Shown here: piece after piece, positions 17,548 to 26,312 of the stretch | Numbering within the stretch: position 1 is the stretch's first letter | Layout of the letters: each line of letters starts with the position of its first letter | Origin: Sphingomonas sp. TREG-RG-20F-R18-01 | GTDB lineage: Bacteria > Pseudomonadota > Alphaproteobacteria > Sphingomonadales > Sphingomonadaceae | Length of the DNA stretch: 64,000 nt | Direction of reading: 5' to 3' | NCBI RefSeq assembly: GCF_022662475.1 | Contig: NZ_JAKNQQ010000003.1 | Coordinates: 186,001 to 250,000, forward strand | The notes under the pieces: model-generated | What the model was told of the DNA's origin: nothing | Database searches by the model: none | The model's input: the letters and a program-made list of their open reading frames with translations, nothing else | Position numbers and translations under genes: made by a program

Positions 17548-18138
17548 ATGAGTGACCGGATCCTGATCTTCTACGGCTCTTATCGATCGGATCGGCAGGG
17601 GATCCGCCTGGCGGACTATCTCGTCCAATCGTTCGCGGAGCGTGGTGCGGACGTCGAACTGATCGACGCCAAGGCGATCGATCTTCCGATGCTGGACCGG
17701 ATGTACAAGGAGTATGAGGCCGGGACGGCGCCAGCTGCGCTTGAGGCGCTCGCAGGGAAGATCCGCGCCGCCGACGCATTCGTGTTCGTGGCAGGCGAAT
17801 ATAATTGGGGGGTGCAGCCCGGGCTCAAAAACCTGACGGATCATTTCCTGGAGGAATGGTATTGGCGCCCGGCGGCGGTGGCGAGCTATTCGGCGGGGCG
17901 TCTGGCCGGCGTGCGCGGGGCGATGGCCTGGCACGGGATTCTCTCGGAAATGGGCATGATCGTCACATCGACGCCCCTTGCGGTCGGAGGCATCGGCAAG
18001 GCGTTCGACGACGACGGCCAGCCATCGGGCGAGGGCGGGGCCGCGGCGGCGAAGGCATTTCCTCGCTTTGCCGACGATCTCGCGTGGTGGACCGAAGCGG
18101 CCCGCACGCAGCGGGCGCGCCGTAGCGCGCCGTATTGA
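17548..18138 (+). CDS. NADPH-dependent FMN reductase family protein
   Basis: A 196-residue flavodoxin-fold protein. Phosphate-binding loop FYGSYRSDRQG, then the FMN-contacting VFVAGEYNWGVQPGLKNLTDHF (compare E-Y-N of the NADPH_dep_FMN_red family), and a C-terminal GRLAGVRGAMAWHGILSEMG segment. Members reduce FMN, quinones, chromate or azo dyes in the cytoplasm. It stands alone, convergent with the Hsp70-like gene, whose stop codon is three bases away. The natural substrate is not known. Confidence 0.88.
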   Translation: MSDRILIFYGSYRSDRQGIRLADYLVQSFAERGADVELIDAKAIDLPMLDRMYKEYEAGTAPAALEALAGKIRAADAFVFVAGEYNWGVQPGLKNLTDHFLEEWYWRPAAVASYSAGRLAGVRGAMAWHGILSEMGMIVTSTPLAVGGIGKAFDDDGQPSGEGGAAAAKAFPRFADDLAWWTEAARTQRARRSAPY

Positions 18139-18141
18139 CGG

Positions 18142-19446
18142 TCAGGCGGACCACGCCGCCAGATCGTCCTGTTCGCCGATCAGCGCCAGCCCATGCGCGA
18201 TCGATGTAAGCTCGCCGCCTGTGGCGATGCGATCGTCGCCGAACCGCTCCGTGAACATGCGACGGACCCGTGGCGTCAACGACGAACCGCCGGTCAGGAA
18301 CACCCGGTCGATCTGCCTCGAGCCGATCGCCGCGACAGTCAGCACGCGGTCGACGGCTTCCTCGATCCGCGCGATGTCGGGCGCGATCCAGCTTTCGAAC
18401 TGCGCGCGCGTGACGTCCGCCTCGATCGACAGGCCGCCACCGGTGAAACGAAAGCTGGCATGCTCCGCCGCCGACAGGTCCCGTTTGACCTGTCCGACGG
18501 CCTCGTGCAGCTGAAACCCGAGTTCCTCCTCGATCACGGCGATCATCCGCCCGATCGCCGCCGGATCGAGGGCGGATTTGCGAAGCTTCTCGAGCTCGGC
18601 GATCGTGCGCCGATTGCGCATCAGCGCCAGCCTCGACCAGTCGGCGAAATCGGCAAAATAGCCGCGCGGGATCTCGAGGACCTTGTCGAAGGATCGATAG
18701 GGCGTGCCCTTTCCGAGCAGCGGCATGACCAGCTGGTCGACGATCCGCGCGTCGAACCGGTCGCCCGCGATCCCGACACCGGCGTGACCCAGCGGCACGC
18801 AGCGCCGCGCCGCGCCGGGCGCCTCGATGCGCACCGCCGAAAAATCGCTCGTGCCTCCACCGAAATCCGCGACAAGGATCGTTGCCGGCTCGCTGATCCG
18901 AGAGGCGTAGCTGAACGCGGCGCCCAGTGGCTCGTAAACGTAATGGACGTCTGTCCCGAGTTTGGCGAACATCAGGTCGTAGCGCTGCCGTGCGAGAGCG
19001 GCGTCGGGGCGGTATCCGGCATATTCTACAGGGCGTCCCACGACGACGCGCGACGCGCGCTCTAGCAGGCCGCCGGATCGTGCGGCCATCTTGGCAAGGA
19101 ACGTCTGCCCGAGATCCTCGAAGCGATACCGTCGCTCGAAGATGGTCGCATGTTCGAAACTCGGGTTCGCGGCAACGGACTTGAACGATTGGAGGAAGCG
19201 GCTGCCTTGCGGGTATTCGAGATATTCCGCGATCGCCCACGGCCCTGCTTCGGCGGCGATGCCGCCGGCGACCGAGTCCTCTTCCCAGAAGCACAGCGCC
19301 GACCGGAACGCCGCGTCGGGGCCATGTGGCGACTGGAGCGGCAGCAGTTCGGAAATGCCCTCGCGCGCCATCGCGGCAACAGAGTTGGTGGTTCCGAAAT
19401 CAAGGCCGAGCGTGAAGGGGGCGGATGCGGAATGCGGATCAGACAT
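18142..19446 (-). CDS. Hsp70-family ATPase of the YegD type
   Basis: A 434-residue protein comprising only the actin-like nucleotide-binding domain of Hsp70. The phosphate-1 loop is LGLDFGTTNSVAA, the phosphate-2 loop LVADFGGGTSDFS, and the adenosine motif RVFLTGGSSLTPRVR. The substrate-binding lid of DnaK is missing, as in E. coli YegD. Family knowledge gives no firm function. The gene is separate from any J-domain or GrpE partner here. It is followed downstream by the convergent FMN reductase gene. Confidence 0.9.
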   Translation of the reverse strand: MSDPHSASAPFTLGLDFGTTNSVAAMAREGISELLPLQSPHGPDAAFRSALCFWEEDSVAGGIAAEAGPWAIAEYLEYPQGSRFLQSFKSVAANPSFEHATIFERRYRFEDLGQTFLAKMAARSGGLLERASRVVVGRPVEYAGYRPDAALARQRYDLMFAKLGTDVHYVYEPLGAAFSYASRISEPATILVADFGGGTSDFSAVRIEAPGAARRCVPLGHAGVGIAGDRFDARIVDQLVMPLLGKGTPYRSFDKVLEIPRGYFADFADWSRLALMRNRRTIAELEKLRKSALDPAAIGRMIAVIEEELGFQLHEAVGQVKRDLSAAEHASFRFTGGGLSIEADVTRAQFESWIAPDIARIEEAVDRVLTVAAIGSRQIDRVFLTGGSSLTPRVRRMFTERFGDDRIATGGELTSIAHGLALIGEQDDLAAWSA

Positions 19447-19518
19447 GGGAGATGCCGCTACACACCATCGTGCCCGAGCGCAAAGCCGTACCCGCGGCGA
19501 TCCGTTCCGGCCTAGCCG

Positions 19519-20148
19519 TCAGCGCCCGGCAGGCCAGACGATCGGAGTGTCGCCGGGTTTCCAGGGTTTGTGCCGCTCCATGACGGCAGCGAACAAGGGG
19601 GATTCGCCATGTCCCAGCAACCAGGCCCGTACCCGTGGCAGGGGCTGTCGATCGAACCACGGAGGGTCGACTCTTGCGAACTGACGGACGAACGGCATGA
19701 TCGCAGCATCGGTGATCGAGCGGACGGGACGGCACAGGTTGCCGTTTCGCGCCAACCGATCCTCCAGCATCGCGAGCCAGGCACAAGCCGTCGATCGATG
19801 CGCGAGCGCGTCGGTATCGAAGCGTTCCGGATATTTATAGCGATCAAGGTGATGTTTGAAGCGATCGTCACAGTCCGCGATCAGCGTCGCATCATCGCCC
19901 TCCATCCACCGTTCGGGATCGTGACGGTCGAGCGCCCATCGCATGATGTCGAGGCTCTGGTCGATGACCGCACCCGTGGCCAGCGCCAGCACGGGAACGG
20001 TCGCCTTGGGCGATATCGCAAGCATCGCATCCGGCTTGTCGCGCAACGCTACCTCGCGCAGTTCCACCGCCTGGCCGCTAATGGCCACAGCGAGGCGCGC
20101 GCGCATCGCATAGGGACATCGCCGAAAGCTGTAGAGCGTGTCGGGCAT
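19519..20148 (-). CDS. Glutathione S-transferase family protein
   Basis: A 209-residue protein starting MPDTLYSFRRCPYAMRARLAVA. The thioredoxin-fold N-terminal half has a CPYA motif that resembles the omega/Grx-like active-site cysteine, the cis-Pro VPVL and a DQSLDIMRW segment, followed by an alpha-helical C-terminal half. The start at 20148 lies two bases after the stop codon of the RNase H-like gene, so the two probably share an mRNA. Cytoplasmic; likely a thiol transferase or glutathione-dependent reductase, substrate unknown. Confidence 0.88.
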   Translation of the reverse strand: MPDTLYSFRRCPYAMRARLAVAISGQAVELREVALRDKPDAMLAISPKATVPVLALATGAVIDQSLDIMRWALDRHDPERWMEGDDATLIADCDDRFKHHLDRYKYPERFDTDALAHRSTACAWLAMLEDRLARNGNLCRPVRSITDAAIMPFVRQFARVDPPWFDRQPLPRVRAWLLGHGESPLFAAVMERHKPWKPGDTPIVWPAGR

Positions 20149-20150
20149 GG

Positions 20151-20534
20151 TCAGCGAGCGTTTCGCCGCGCCAGCGCAATCCCGGCAAGGTTCTGTGTCC
20201 GCTTGATGTAGCGGATCGGCGGCAGGGCTCCGTCCGTCAGTGCCATGAGGGTCGATAGATGCTGATCGCCCGATCCTCGACAGCGCTGCGTCCCCCGTAC
20301 CTGGGCAATGACCGCCGCTGCGTCGCCGAGCAGGACATACCCGCCGTGATCCAGCCCGAGATCGCGCGCCATCCGCTCTGCCGCGATCAGCGCGTGCCAT
20401 TCGGCATCCATGCTCGATCCATCACCGAGATCGTCCTGGATCATGACCTTTCCCTTGGCGACAACCGCGATTTCCATGCGGCCGGGATTTGGAAGGCAGC
20501 CGCCGTCGAAGAACAGTTTTACGCGACCAGACAT
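20151..20534 (-). CDS. RNase H-like (RVT_3-type) protein
   Basis: A 127-residue RNase H-fold protein. The three metal ligands are recognisable: Asp10 in LFFDGGCLPNPG, Glu45 in DAEWHAL and Asp71 in LLGDA, matching the DED of RNase HI. The family includes small ribonuclease H enzymes and proteins annotated as reverse-transcriptase-like. It may cut RNA in RNA-DNA hybrids, but the short C-terminal half is divergent. Its start lies 8 bp from a 17-bp sequence shared with the LysR promoter region at 40877. Confidence 0.82.
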   Translation of the reverse strand: MSGRVKLFFDGGCLPNPGRMEIAVVAKGKVMIQDDLGDGSSMDAEWHALIAAERMARDLGLDHGGYVLLGDAAAVIAQVRGTQRCRGSGDQHLSTLMALTDGALPPIRYIKRTQNLAGIALARRNAR

Positions 20535-20541
20535 CGGGCGG

Positions 20542-20558
20542 GGGTATCAATCCAATTC
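20542..20558 (-). promoter_or_regulatory. 17-bp motif shared with the LysR/Rieske intergenic region
   Basis: GGGTATCAATCCAATTC occurs here and at 40877-40893, identical over all 17 bases, both times upstream of a leftward gene. In an AT-poor genome, an exact AT-rich 17-mer seen twice in promoters suggests a protein-binding site or promoter. The regulator is unknown; the LysR protein encoded at 39913 is one candidate. Confidence 0.45.
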
Positions 20559-20618
20559 AGCAACGCCCGGAACGAACGCAGCGGCACGCAGATACAAACT
20601 CCTGGAACACAGGACCAG

Positions 20619-21278
20619 TCAGCCTGCCTTGTCCATCGCATCCGTAAGCGTCGGGAAGGTGGCTGCAACCGACTTCTGCTCCGGCAGGATATAGACGGTT
20701 CCATCCGCTGGCCTGAACAGCGGCGCCACGACCGTTTCGTAGAAGATCCGCGGGACGTTGATACAGCCGAAGGATACGCGATTATCGTCGGTGGTCGGGG
20801 TCGCCAGACGGGTCAGGCGGTGTTCGCTTCGGCTGGTCGTGACGACGCGGTGGAGCGACAGACCGCTGTCATAGTCGATCCACAACACATCCTCGTGGAG
20901 GTCGCGGCCCATGTGCGCCTCGAACCGACCGGCTTGCGTGATACGGTCGGCGGGCCCGATCTGTGCAAGCGTCCGGGTGCCGATACCCGCCGGAGGGACG
21001 TCGCCCCGCGCTGCGCCCAGCAGCGCGGGGCTCGTGTCCCGAAGTTTGCCCGACGCGTCGAACGCGAAAACCCGGGCCGCGACTTTGTCGACAATCAGGA
21101 ATGGTCGGGCATGATTATCGCCCGACGTCATGATCCTCGATACGAGCGCACGGACGGGGGGCGTGCCGTCATCGGATGCCATCGCTTGGCCAGCACCGAC
21201 GACGGAGGCTTGTCCGGCCGCCGGAAGGCATAGACAGAGTGCCATCCCTGCCGAGACCAGGAGCCGCTGGCCGATCAC
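20619..21278 (-). CDS. L,D-transpeptidase (YkuD-type) family protein
   Basis: The start at GTG 21278, one base after the exoprotein stop codon, gives 219 residues beginning MIGQRLLVSAGMALCLCLPAAGQA, a good signal peptide. A longer GTG start at 21311 would overlap the exoprotein gene by 32 bases. The catalytic cysteine lies in VSFGCINVP, the position of the SHGC motif in YkuD enzymes, with a His upstream (LSLHRVVTT). Family members cross-link peptidoglycan or attach proteins to it from the periplasm. Linkage with a two-partner secretion pair suggests envelope work, but this is inference. Confidence 0.75.
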   Translation of the reverse strand: MIGQRLLVSAGMALCLCLPAAGQASVVGAGQAMASDDGTPPVRALVSRIMTSGDNHARPFLIVDKVAARVFAFDASGKLRDTSPALLGAARGDVPPAGIGTRTLAQIGPADRITQAGRFEAHMGRDLHEDVLWIDYDSGLSLHRVVTTSRSEHRLTRLATPTTDDNRVSFGCINVPRIFYETVVAPLFRPADGTVYILPEQKSVAATFPTLTDAMDKAG

Positions 21279-21279
21279 G

Positions 21280-23748
21280 TCAGTTGCGAGCCTGCTTGGC
21301 GGGAAGAACACGCGCCGGGTGCGGCTGGGGAGCCTGGTATGCAGGTACCATCGGTTGGACCGGCGGAACTGGCTGAACCGGCGGTGGGGGCAGCAACGTC
21401 TGCAGGCCCGGCGGCGGCGGGGTGACGATGATGACCGGCGGCGGCGACGGACGATACGGACGTTCCGGCACGGGGACCGGCTGGAGAACCACCGGCGGGG
21501 CGGTGGGCGGCCCTGCCGTCGACCCGACCGGAACGATCGTGACCGGCGGGGTTCCGCTGGTATCGCCGGGGGTTATCACGACGACGACCGGGGTGGTGAC
21601 CACCGGCGTAGATCCAACGGGCGTCGTGACGACCGGCGTCGTGACGACCGGTGGGGTGTCGACCGGTGTCGTCACCGGGGGCGTGACCACCGGCGGGGTT
21701 ACAACCGGTGGCGTCACGACGGCAGCAGGGGTGATGGTCCCGCTGGTCCGGAAGGTGGACACGCAGCAAGACCCCGCCAAAGCGTATTGCCCGGCATTTG
21801 CGCCCGCAAGCGAATAGCCCGAGAACGTGATGCCGATGTTCGTCCCGGCACTGGCGGTGTCGTAGGTCGCGCTGGCATCGGCACCGGCAACCAGGGTCAC
21901 GCCAGCGGGCAGTCCGGTGACCGTGGTTCCGTTGAAACCGGCCAGCGAAGCGGTGGTCGTTCCGTCCGCCACCTTCGTGCTGCCCGGAAAGACCAGCATG
22001 CGCTGCGCCACGGTCGCCCCGAGGCTGAGCGTGAAGAACCCGGAATAATCCGTCGGGGCGGAATAAGAGACGGGGTTATAGTTGATTATCACCGCCGCAT
22101 TCGGACCGGTGACGGTGACCGGGGCTGTTCCCGGGGCGAACGTAAGGGTCCCTCCGCCGACGCCCGGCCCAGTCCCCGAAGCCCCTGCAATGATCAGGAG
22201 ACCCGGTTGTAGACCAAGGCTTTGCGCGGGGATCGTCGAACCGCGGGTGAGGGTGACCGACGCAGCGATAAAGGCATCGACGCCGGCACACAGCGCGATG
22301 TTGCCGTCCGTCGTTGTGATCGCCGCCAGCACGTTTACGTTGCGCCCGGCGTTCAGCAGGATGCTGCCGTTGGTCGTTGTTAGCGCGGCGTTGACGACGA
22401 CGTCGCGGCCGCAGCATGCGACGATGTTGCCATTGGTCGCGCTGACCGAATTGTTGAAGACGACATCGCGGTCCGCATTCAGCCGAAGCGTGGTCGTACT
22501 GGGGGTTGCCGTCCAGGCGACCGCGTCGTTGACGATGATGTCGCCATTCCCGGGCGCGGTCGTGCCGATTGCCGTCGTGGGCGGAGTGCCCGGCGTCGTA
22601 ACCGTACCCGTTGGCAAGGTGCTGATGGTCACACTGTTGGTAACCAGCATCGCCGACAGCGTCGCGCCGGAGATGTTGCCGCCAGCCCCGATGATGAAGT
22701 CTTGCGGATCGATCAGCCACAGTCCGGTAGCGCCCGCGGGCGACAGGGTCGACACGTGCGCGGCGTCGCTGATCGTCACGCTTGCGGCGGACGTCTCGAC
22801 GAACCCGCCATTGCCGCCATCGGACGCGCTTGCGTCGAGCGTCCCGGTGAGGTTCACGGTCCCGTTTTGCATGTCGCCGAGGAGCTTGATCGTCCCGCCA
22901 CGGGTATCGATCGTGCGAGCTTCAACGACACCGCTATTGTTGACCACGGTGCCGAGCAGCGTTCCCGCTCCCTGGGTGGTCATCAGCACGGTGCCGCCGT
23001 TCGCGCGGATCAAGCCGCCGTTGCGCACGAGTGCGCCAACCGTACCGGCATCGACCACGACGTTCAGCAAACCGTCGCCAGCGACATCCAGCGTGATCGC
23101 TTCGCCGCCTGCGAGCGCAACCGTCCCCAGCCGTGCGGAAATCGTGCCGTCATTCGCGACGCGCCCGCCAAGCAACGCGACGTAGCCGCCATCTGCCGCC
23201 GTGATCGTTCCCTGGTTCAGCACCGATCCCGTGCCGGAGCCGCTGAACTTGTACTTACCCGCCATGAAGTCGGCGTCCGCGATGTTCAGCGTCGAGGCGA
23301 CGAGGCCGCCAACGTTGACCTGCGATCCTGCACCGAACACAACGCCATTCGGGTTGACCAGGAAGACCTTCCCGTTCGCGTTGAGATTACCGAGGATCTG
23401 CGACGGGTCAGGGCCGACGACCCGGTTGAGGGCGACGGAGTTGCTGTCTGGCTGCACAAAATTGACGCTGTTGCCCGCAGCGATGTCGAAGCTCTGCCAG
23501 TTGAGGGCGGCGGCATGGCTCGACTGAGTAACCGTGACGCTGTTGGCGCCCGTTGCGATATTGGCACTGCCCGCCGTAACGGATCCACCGGTCGGGAGTG
23601 GCTGTGCCTGGGCATAGGCCTGACCACCCATGCCGACCGAGGCAAGGATGCCAATCAGCGCGATCCGCATCAAGCCGGGGAGACCGGTCGTTTCTAGGAG
23701 GGCTTTGCGGTGCGGGCGGGGCGTGAAAACATGTCCGATGGTGGTCAT
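21280..23748 (-). CDS. Two-partner secretion exoprotein with filamentous-haemagglutinin N-terminal domain
   Basis: Start at ATG 23748 (AGGGAT upstream); 822 residues. A long signal peptide ends near QAYAQ (residue 45). The TPS secretion domain (about 48-165) includes NWQSFDIAAGNSVNFVQPD and the NPNGV loop. A beta-helix repeat region follows. Near residues 580-670 lies a YDG-like domain (KVADGTTTASLAG). The last 150 residues are rich in Pro, Val and Thr (VVTPPVVTPP repeats). Unusual Cys-Cys pairs occur (VACCGRD, GSCCVST). It would be exported through the ShlB-type channel encoded just upstream. Probably a surface adhesin; ligand unknown. Confidence 0.88.
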   Translation of the reverse strand: MTTIGHVFTPRPHRKALLETTGLPGLMRIALIGILASVGMGGQAYAQAQPLPTGGSVTAGSANIATGANSVTVTQSSHAAALNWQSFDIAAGNSVNFVQPDSNSVALNRVVGPDPSQILGNLNANGKVFLVNPNGVVFGAGSQVNVGGLVASTLNIADADFMAGKYKFSGSGTGSVLNQGTITAADGGYVALLGGRVANDGTISARLGTVALAGGEAITLDVAGDGLLNVVVDAGTVGALVRNGGLIRANGGTVLMTTQGAGTLLGTVVNNSGVVEARTIDTRGGTIKLLGDMQNGTVNLTGTLDASASDGGNGGFVETSAASVTISDAAHVSTLSPAGATGLWLIDPQDFIIGAGGNISGATLSAMLVTNSVTISTLPTGTVTTPGTPPTTAIGTTAPGNGDIIVNDAVAWTATPSTTTLRLNADRDVVFNNSVSATNGNIVACCGRDVVVNAALTTTNGSILLNAGRNVNVLAAITTTDGNIALCAGVDAFIAASVTLTRGSTIPAQSLGLQPGLLIIAGASGTGPGVGGGTLTFAPGTAPVTVTGPNAAVIINYNPVSYSAPTDYSGFFTLSLGATVAQRMLVFPGSTKVADGTTTASLAGFNGTTVTGLPAGVTLVAGADASATYDTASAGTNIGITFSGYSLAGANAGQYALAGSCCVSTFRTSGTITPAAVVTPPVVTPPVVTPPVTTPVDTPPVVTTPVVTTPVGSTPVVTTPVVVVITPGDTSGTPPVTIVPVGSTAGPPTAPPVVLQPVPVPERPYRPSPPPVIIVTPPPPGLQTLLPPPPVQPVPPVQPMVPAYQAPQPHPARVLPAKQARN
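21560..21735 (-). repeat. Tandem repeat coding Pro-Val-Thr units in the exoprotein tail
   Basis: Imperfect repeats based on GTCGTGACGACCGGC-like units encode TTPVVTTPVG and TPPVVTPP blocks. The frame is open throughout. Probably an extended, wall-spanning or length-variable stalk segment. Confidence 0.7.
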
Positions 23749-23798
23749 GAACGAGATCCCTTGAATAGCGAGTACAGACGGCAGCGCAGACGCGTGCG

Positions 23799-25463
23799 TC
23801 AGAAGGTCTTGGCGACCTGGAACCAGAATTGCCCCGCGCGATCGGGCGCGGACGTCGCGGCGACGTCGCCGATCTTGCGGGCGTAAGTTCCGCGGAGCGT
23901 GAAGTTCTCCGGTGCCATCCAGGCGATGCCGCCGCCATAGCCGCTGCGTTGGGTGTGGTTGCGGCCGACGAACCACTTGTCCTTCGAATATTGCACATGG
24001 CCGGTGTCGACGAAGCCGATCAACTGAAGTTGCCCGGGGAAGCCCCGCGTCCAGTCGCTGACCATCAGACGCGCTTCGGCGGTGGCGATATAGCCCTGGT
24101 CGCCATAGGCTTCGCCTTCGGGGTAGGCGCGGACGTTATACGCGCCGCCCAGTTCCATTTTTTCGGACGTGTCGAGATTGTCGAGCGCCACCTGTCCGCG
24201 CACCGCACCATAGAGCGACAGGGGACCCGCGACCGACTGAAGCCGCGCCGCGCTGAAATTGAACTTGTTGAACGTGCCGTTGCTGCGCGCCGTGAGCGCG
24301 TCGGCGGCCCGGTCCAGCGGCGTTCGCAGGTCCAGGTCGCCGATGGTCCAGCCGACGGAAAAGACGTTCAGGCCCCCACCGCCAAGTCCGTCACGCGTAT
24401 TGCCGTTCAGTCCGAGCGTTCCGGTCTTGCTCATCCGCCGTGAACGGCTTCCGGTAAGATCGATCCGGTCGTCGTACCATTTCGCGTCGAGCTCGCCGAC
24501 CGCGTATAGATTGGCGTTGCGGGAACGCACCAGCGGGTAGCTGGCATAGACTGCGGCGATATCCGCGGTTCCATGCGCATTCAGGCTCTCGAACTCATGG
24601 CTGAGATCGTAGCGGAAATGCGCGTATGCCGCGCCAACGGTCAGGTTGCCGACTGGAACCTGCCAGGACGCGCGGCCATACGCCATGCCTTCCGTCGAGG
24701 CGAGCACCCGGAAACCGAGCGTATCGCCGAGCCCGGTCGCATTGTTGAGATTGATCGAGCCGCCGCCGCGATAGGCCCCGGTATAGCGGTTACCCGCGTT
24801 GTCGACCGAGACATCGCCCGTCACACGGCGACCGGGCGCCATCGCCACGTTGAGATTGGACGCGCCAAAGTCCGTACCCGGCGAGAGCGTCGACTGTACC
24901 GCAACGCCGGGGATATCGGACAACAACAGCAAACGGCGCTCCAGCGGCGCGCTCGCGACGATGTCGCCGGTGTCGATTCCGCGCAGGATGCCGCGCGCGA
25001 CGCCTGGTTTGAAGTTGGTCGCATTGTCGATCGTCACGGCGCCGTACCGGCCTTCGATGACTGCGATCGTCACCGATCCGCCCTGAACGTCCTGGGCGGG
25101 CAAATATGCCTGCGCCAGGAAATAACCGCGAGCCTTGTAAAAGGCGGCGATCCGCGCTGCGGCGGCGCGCAATTCGTAGAGGTTGAGGTTACTGCCGGCA
25201 GTCACGCCACTGGCGGCGAGGAGCGTTCCCTCGTCATACAGCGTCTCACCGCTGATCCGCAGGGTGGAAACGCGGATGCGCGGTCCGGCCGGATCCACAT
25301 CCGGGGCCGCTGCTGGCGGAGCGACGACCAATCCGGGATCGGCGCGAAGCGTCGTCGGGGCAGGGGGAATCTGCTGAAGCTGACCCCCGGCCGAAGGCAC
25401 GCGCTGGGCATGCAATGCCGGAGCAGTAGCGAGCAAGATTAGCGAAAAATACCGGATTTTCAT
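23799..25463 (-). CDS. ShlB/FhaC/HecB-family outer-membrane transporter (TpsB)
   Basis: Start at ATG 25463, where a signal peptide begins (MKIRYFSLILLATAPALHAQ); 554 residues. Two POTRA-type domains (about 75-220; IRVSTLRISGETLYDEGTL, GSVTIAVIEGRYGAVTI) precede a 16-strand-type barrel ending in FWFQVAKTF with a terminal Phe. Family knowledge: POTRA domains bind the TPS domain of the partner exoprotein and the barrel secretes it. The exoprotein gene starts 50 bp downstream, the usual order tpsB-tpsA. A 315-bp AT-rich region precedes it. Confidence 0.92.
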   Translation of the reverse strand: MKIRYFSLILLATAPALHAQRVPSAGGQLQQIPPAPTTLRADPGLVVAPPAAAPDVDPAGPRIRVSTLRISGETLYDEGTLLAASGVTAGSNLNLYELRAAAARIAAFYKARGYFLAQAYLPAQDVQGGSVTIAVIEGRYGAVTIDNATNFKPGVARGILRGIDTGDIVASAPLERRLLLLSDIPGVAVQSTLSPGTDFGASNLNVAMAPGRRVTGDVSVDNAGNRYTGAYRGGGSINLNNATGLGDTLGFRVLASTEGMAYGRASWQVPVGNLTVGAAYAHFRYDLSHEFESLNAHGTADIAAVYASYPLVRSRNANLYAVGELDAKWYDDRIDLTGSRSRRMSKTGTLGLNGNTRDGLGGGGLNVFSVGWTIGDLDLRTPLDRAADALTARSNGTFNKFNFSAARLQSVAGPLSLYGAVRGQVALDNLDTSEKMELGGAYNVRAYPEGEAYGDQGYIATAEARLMVSDWTRGFPGQLQLIGFVDTGHVQYSKDKWFVGRNHTQRSGYGGGIAWMAPENFTLRGTYARKIGDVAATSAPDRAGQFWFQVAKTF

Positions 25464-25778
25464 ACGCACGCCCCTGACAACATGGACAAATGCCGGACGC
25501 ACGGCCCACACCGGGCATGCGCCGCCAACCTTCGGATTGTTTGCTGGTTGTCCGAATTACGCTTCGGGACAGGGCGGATCGCCCGTGGCAGTGCTTGCCA
25601 TCGCGAACACAATGCGTAATGCGATGAATGGTTCCGGTGAAGCGATGAAATGTCAATTATAGTGTTAGTAACAAATGATACCTAATATGCACTATTTCAT
25701 TTTGATGTGCATATCTGGGGCTGACGCACGGGCCGGAGCATGGCGAAGCTAGCGATCCTGCCTTGCCGGGCGGCAGCT
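25464..25778. promoter_or_regulatory. Gene-free region upstream of the two-partner secretion operon
   Basis: 315 bp with no supported gene. The part from about 25640 to 25715 is strikingly AT-rich for this genome. It contains the inverted repeat ATATGCAC (25685-25692) and GTGCATAT (25707-25714), whose centres are 22 bp apart, two helical turns. This suits a dimer or tetramer of a regulator controlling the leftward tpsB promoter. The remainder shows nothing I recognise. Confidence 0.45.
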
Positions 25779-26312
25779 TTATACTATCCGGCGTTTTTCC
25801 AATTTCCGCGCCAAAGTTCGGCGGTGCATTCCCAACCGTCGTGCGGTCTCGGATACGTTGAACCCGGTCGCCGCTAGGGTCTCGTTGATCCGTTCCCATT
25901 CGATCATCTTGATCGATGTCTGACGATCCCCGATCGGCACATCGGCATCGCCCAGCGTCATGCCGAACGCGCGCTCGATATCATCGGTGTTGGCCGGCTT
26001 GGCGAGGTAGGAGGTGGCGCCGAGCTTGATGGCCTGAACGGCGGTCGTGATACTCGCATAGCCGGTCAGGACCACGATCACCGTGTCGGGATCGTGCGCA
26101 CGCAACGTCTCGACACACGCCAGCCCCGAACTGTTTGCCAATTTGAGGTCCACGACGGCATAATCCGGGGTGCGTGCTGCGAGCAGGGCCGGCAGGTCGT
26201 TTGGGCCCTCGGCCAGAATGACCTCATACTCGCGCCGTTGGAACGATCGTTGCAGGGTTCGGGCGAAGGCAGCATCATCCTCGATGATCAGCAACAGGGG
26301 GTTAGTCGACAT
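25779..26312 (-). CDS. regA: RegA/ActR/PrrA-type response regulator
   Basis: The ATG at 26312 is preferred because GGAG stands six bases before it. The 177-residue product has a receiver domain with Glu11-Asp12-Asp13, phospho-acceptor Asp55 (AVVDLKLANSSG) and Lys in YLAKPAN, a short linker, and a Fis-like helix-turn-helix (NVSETARRLGMHRRTLARKLEKR). Family knowledge: RegA controls redox-responsive genes, including terminal oxidases. It overlaps the end of regB by 11 bases and lies in the same operon as cyoABCD, consistent with direct control of this oxidase. The linker poly-proline of Rhodobacter RegA is not evident. Confidence 0.9.
   Translation of the reverse strand: MSTNPLLLIIEDDAAFARTLQRSFQRREYEVILAEGPNDLPALLAARTPDYAVVDLKLANSSGLACVETLRAHDPDTVIVVLTGYASITTAVQAIKLGATSYLAKPANTDDIERAFGMTLGDADVPIGDRQTSIKMIEWERINETLAATGFNVSETARRLGMHRRTLARKLEKRRIV

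Noticed and set aside
21560..21735. Possible CRISPR-like tandem repeats
   Set aside because: The repeats are imperfect, lack unique spacers, and are in-frame coding for Pro-Val-Thr units of the exoprotein.
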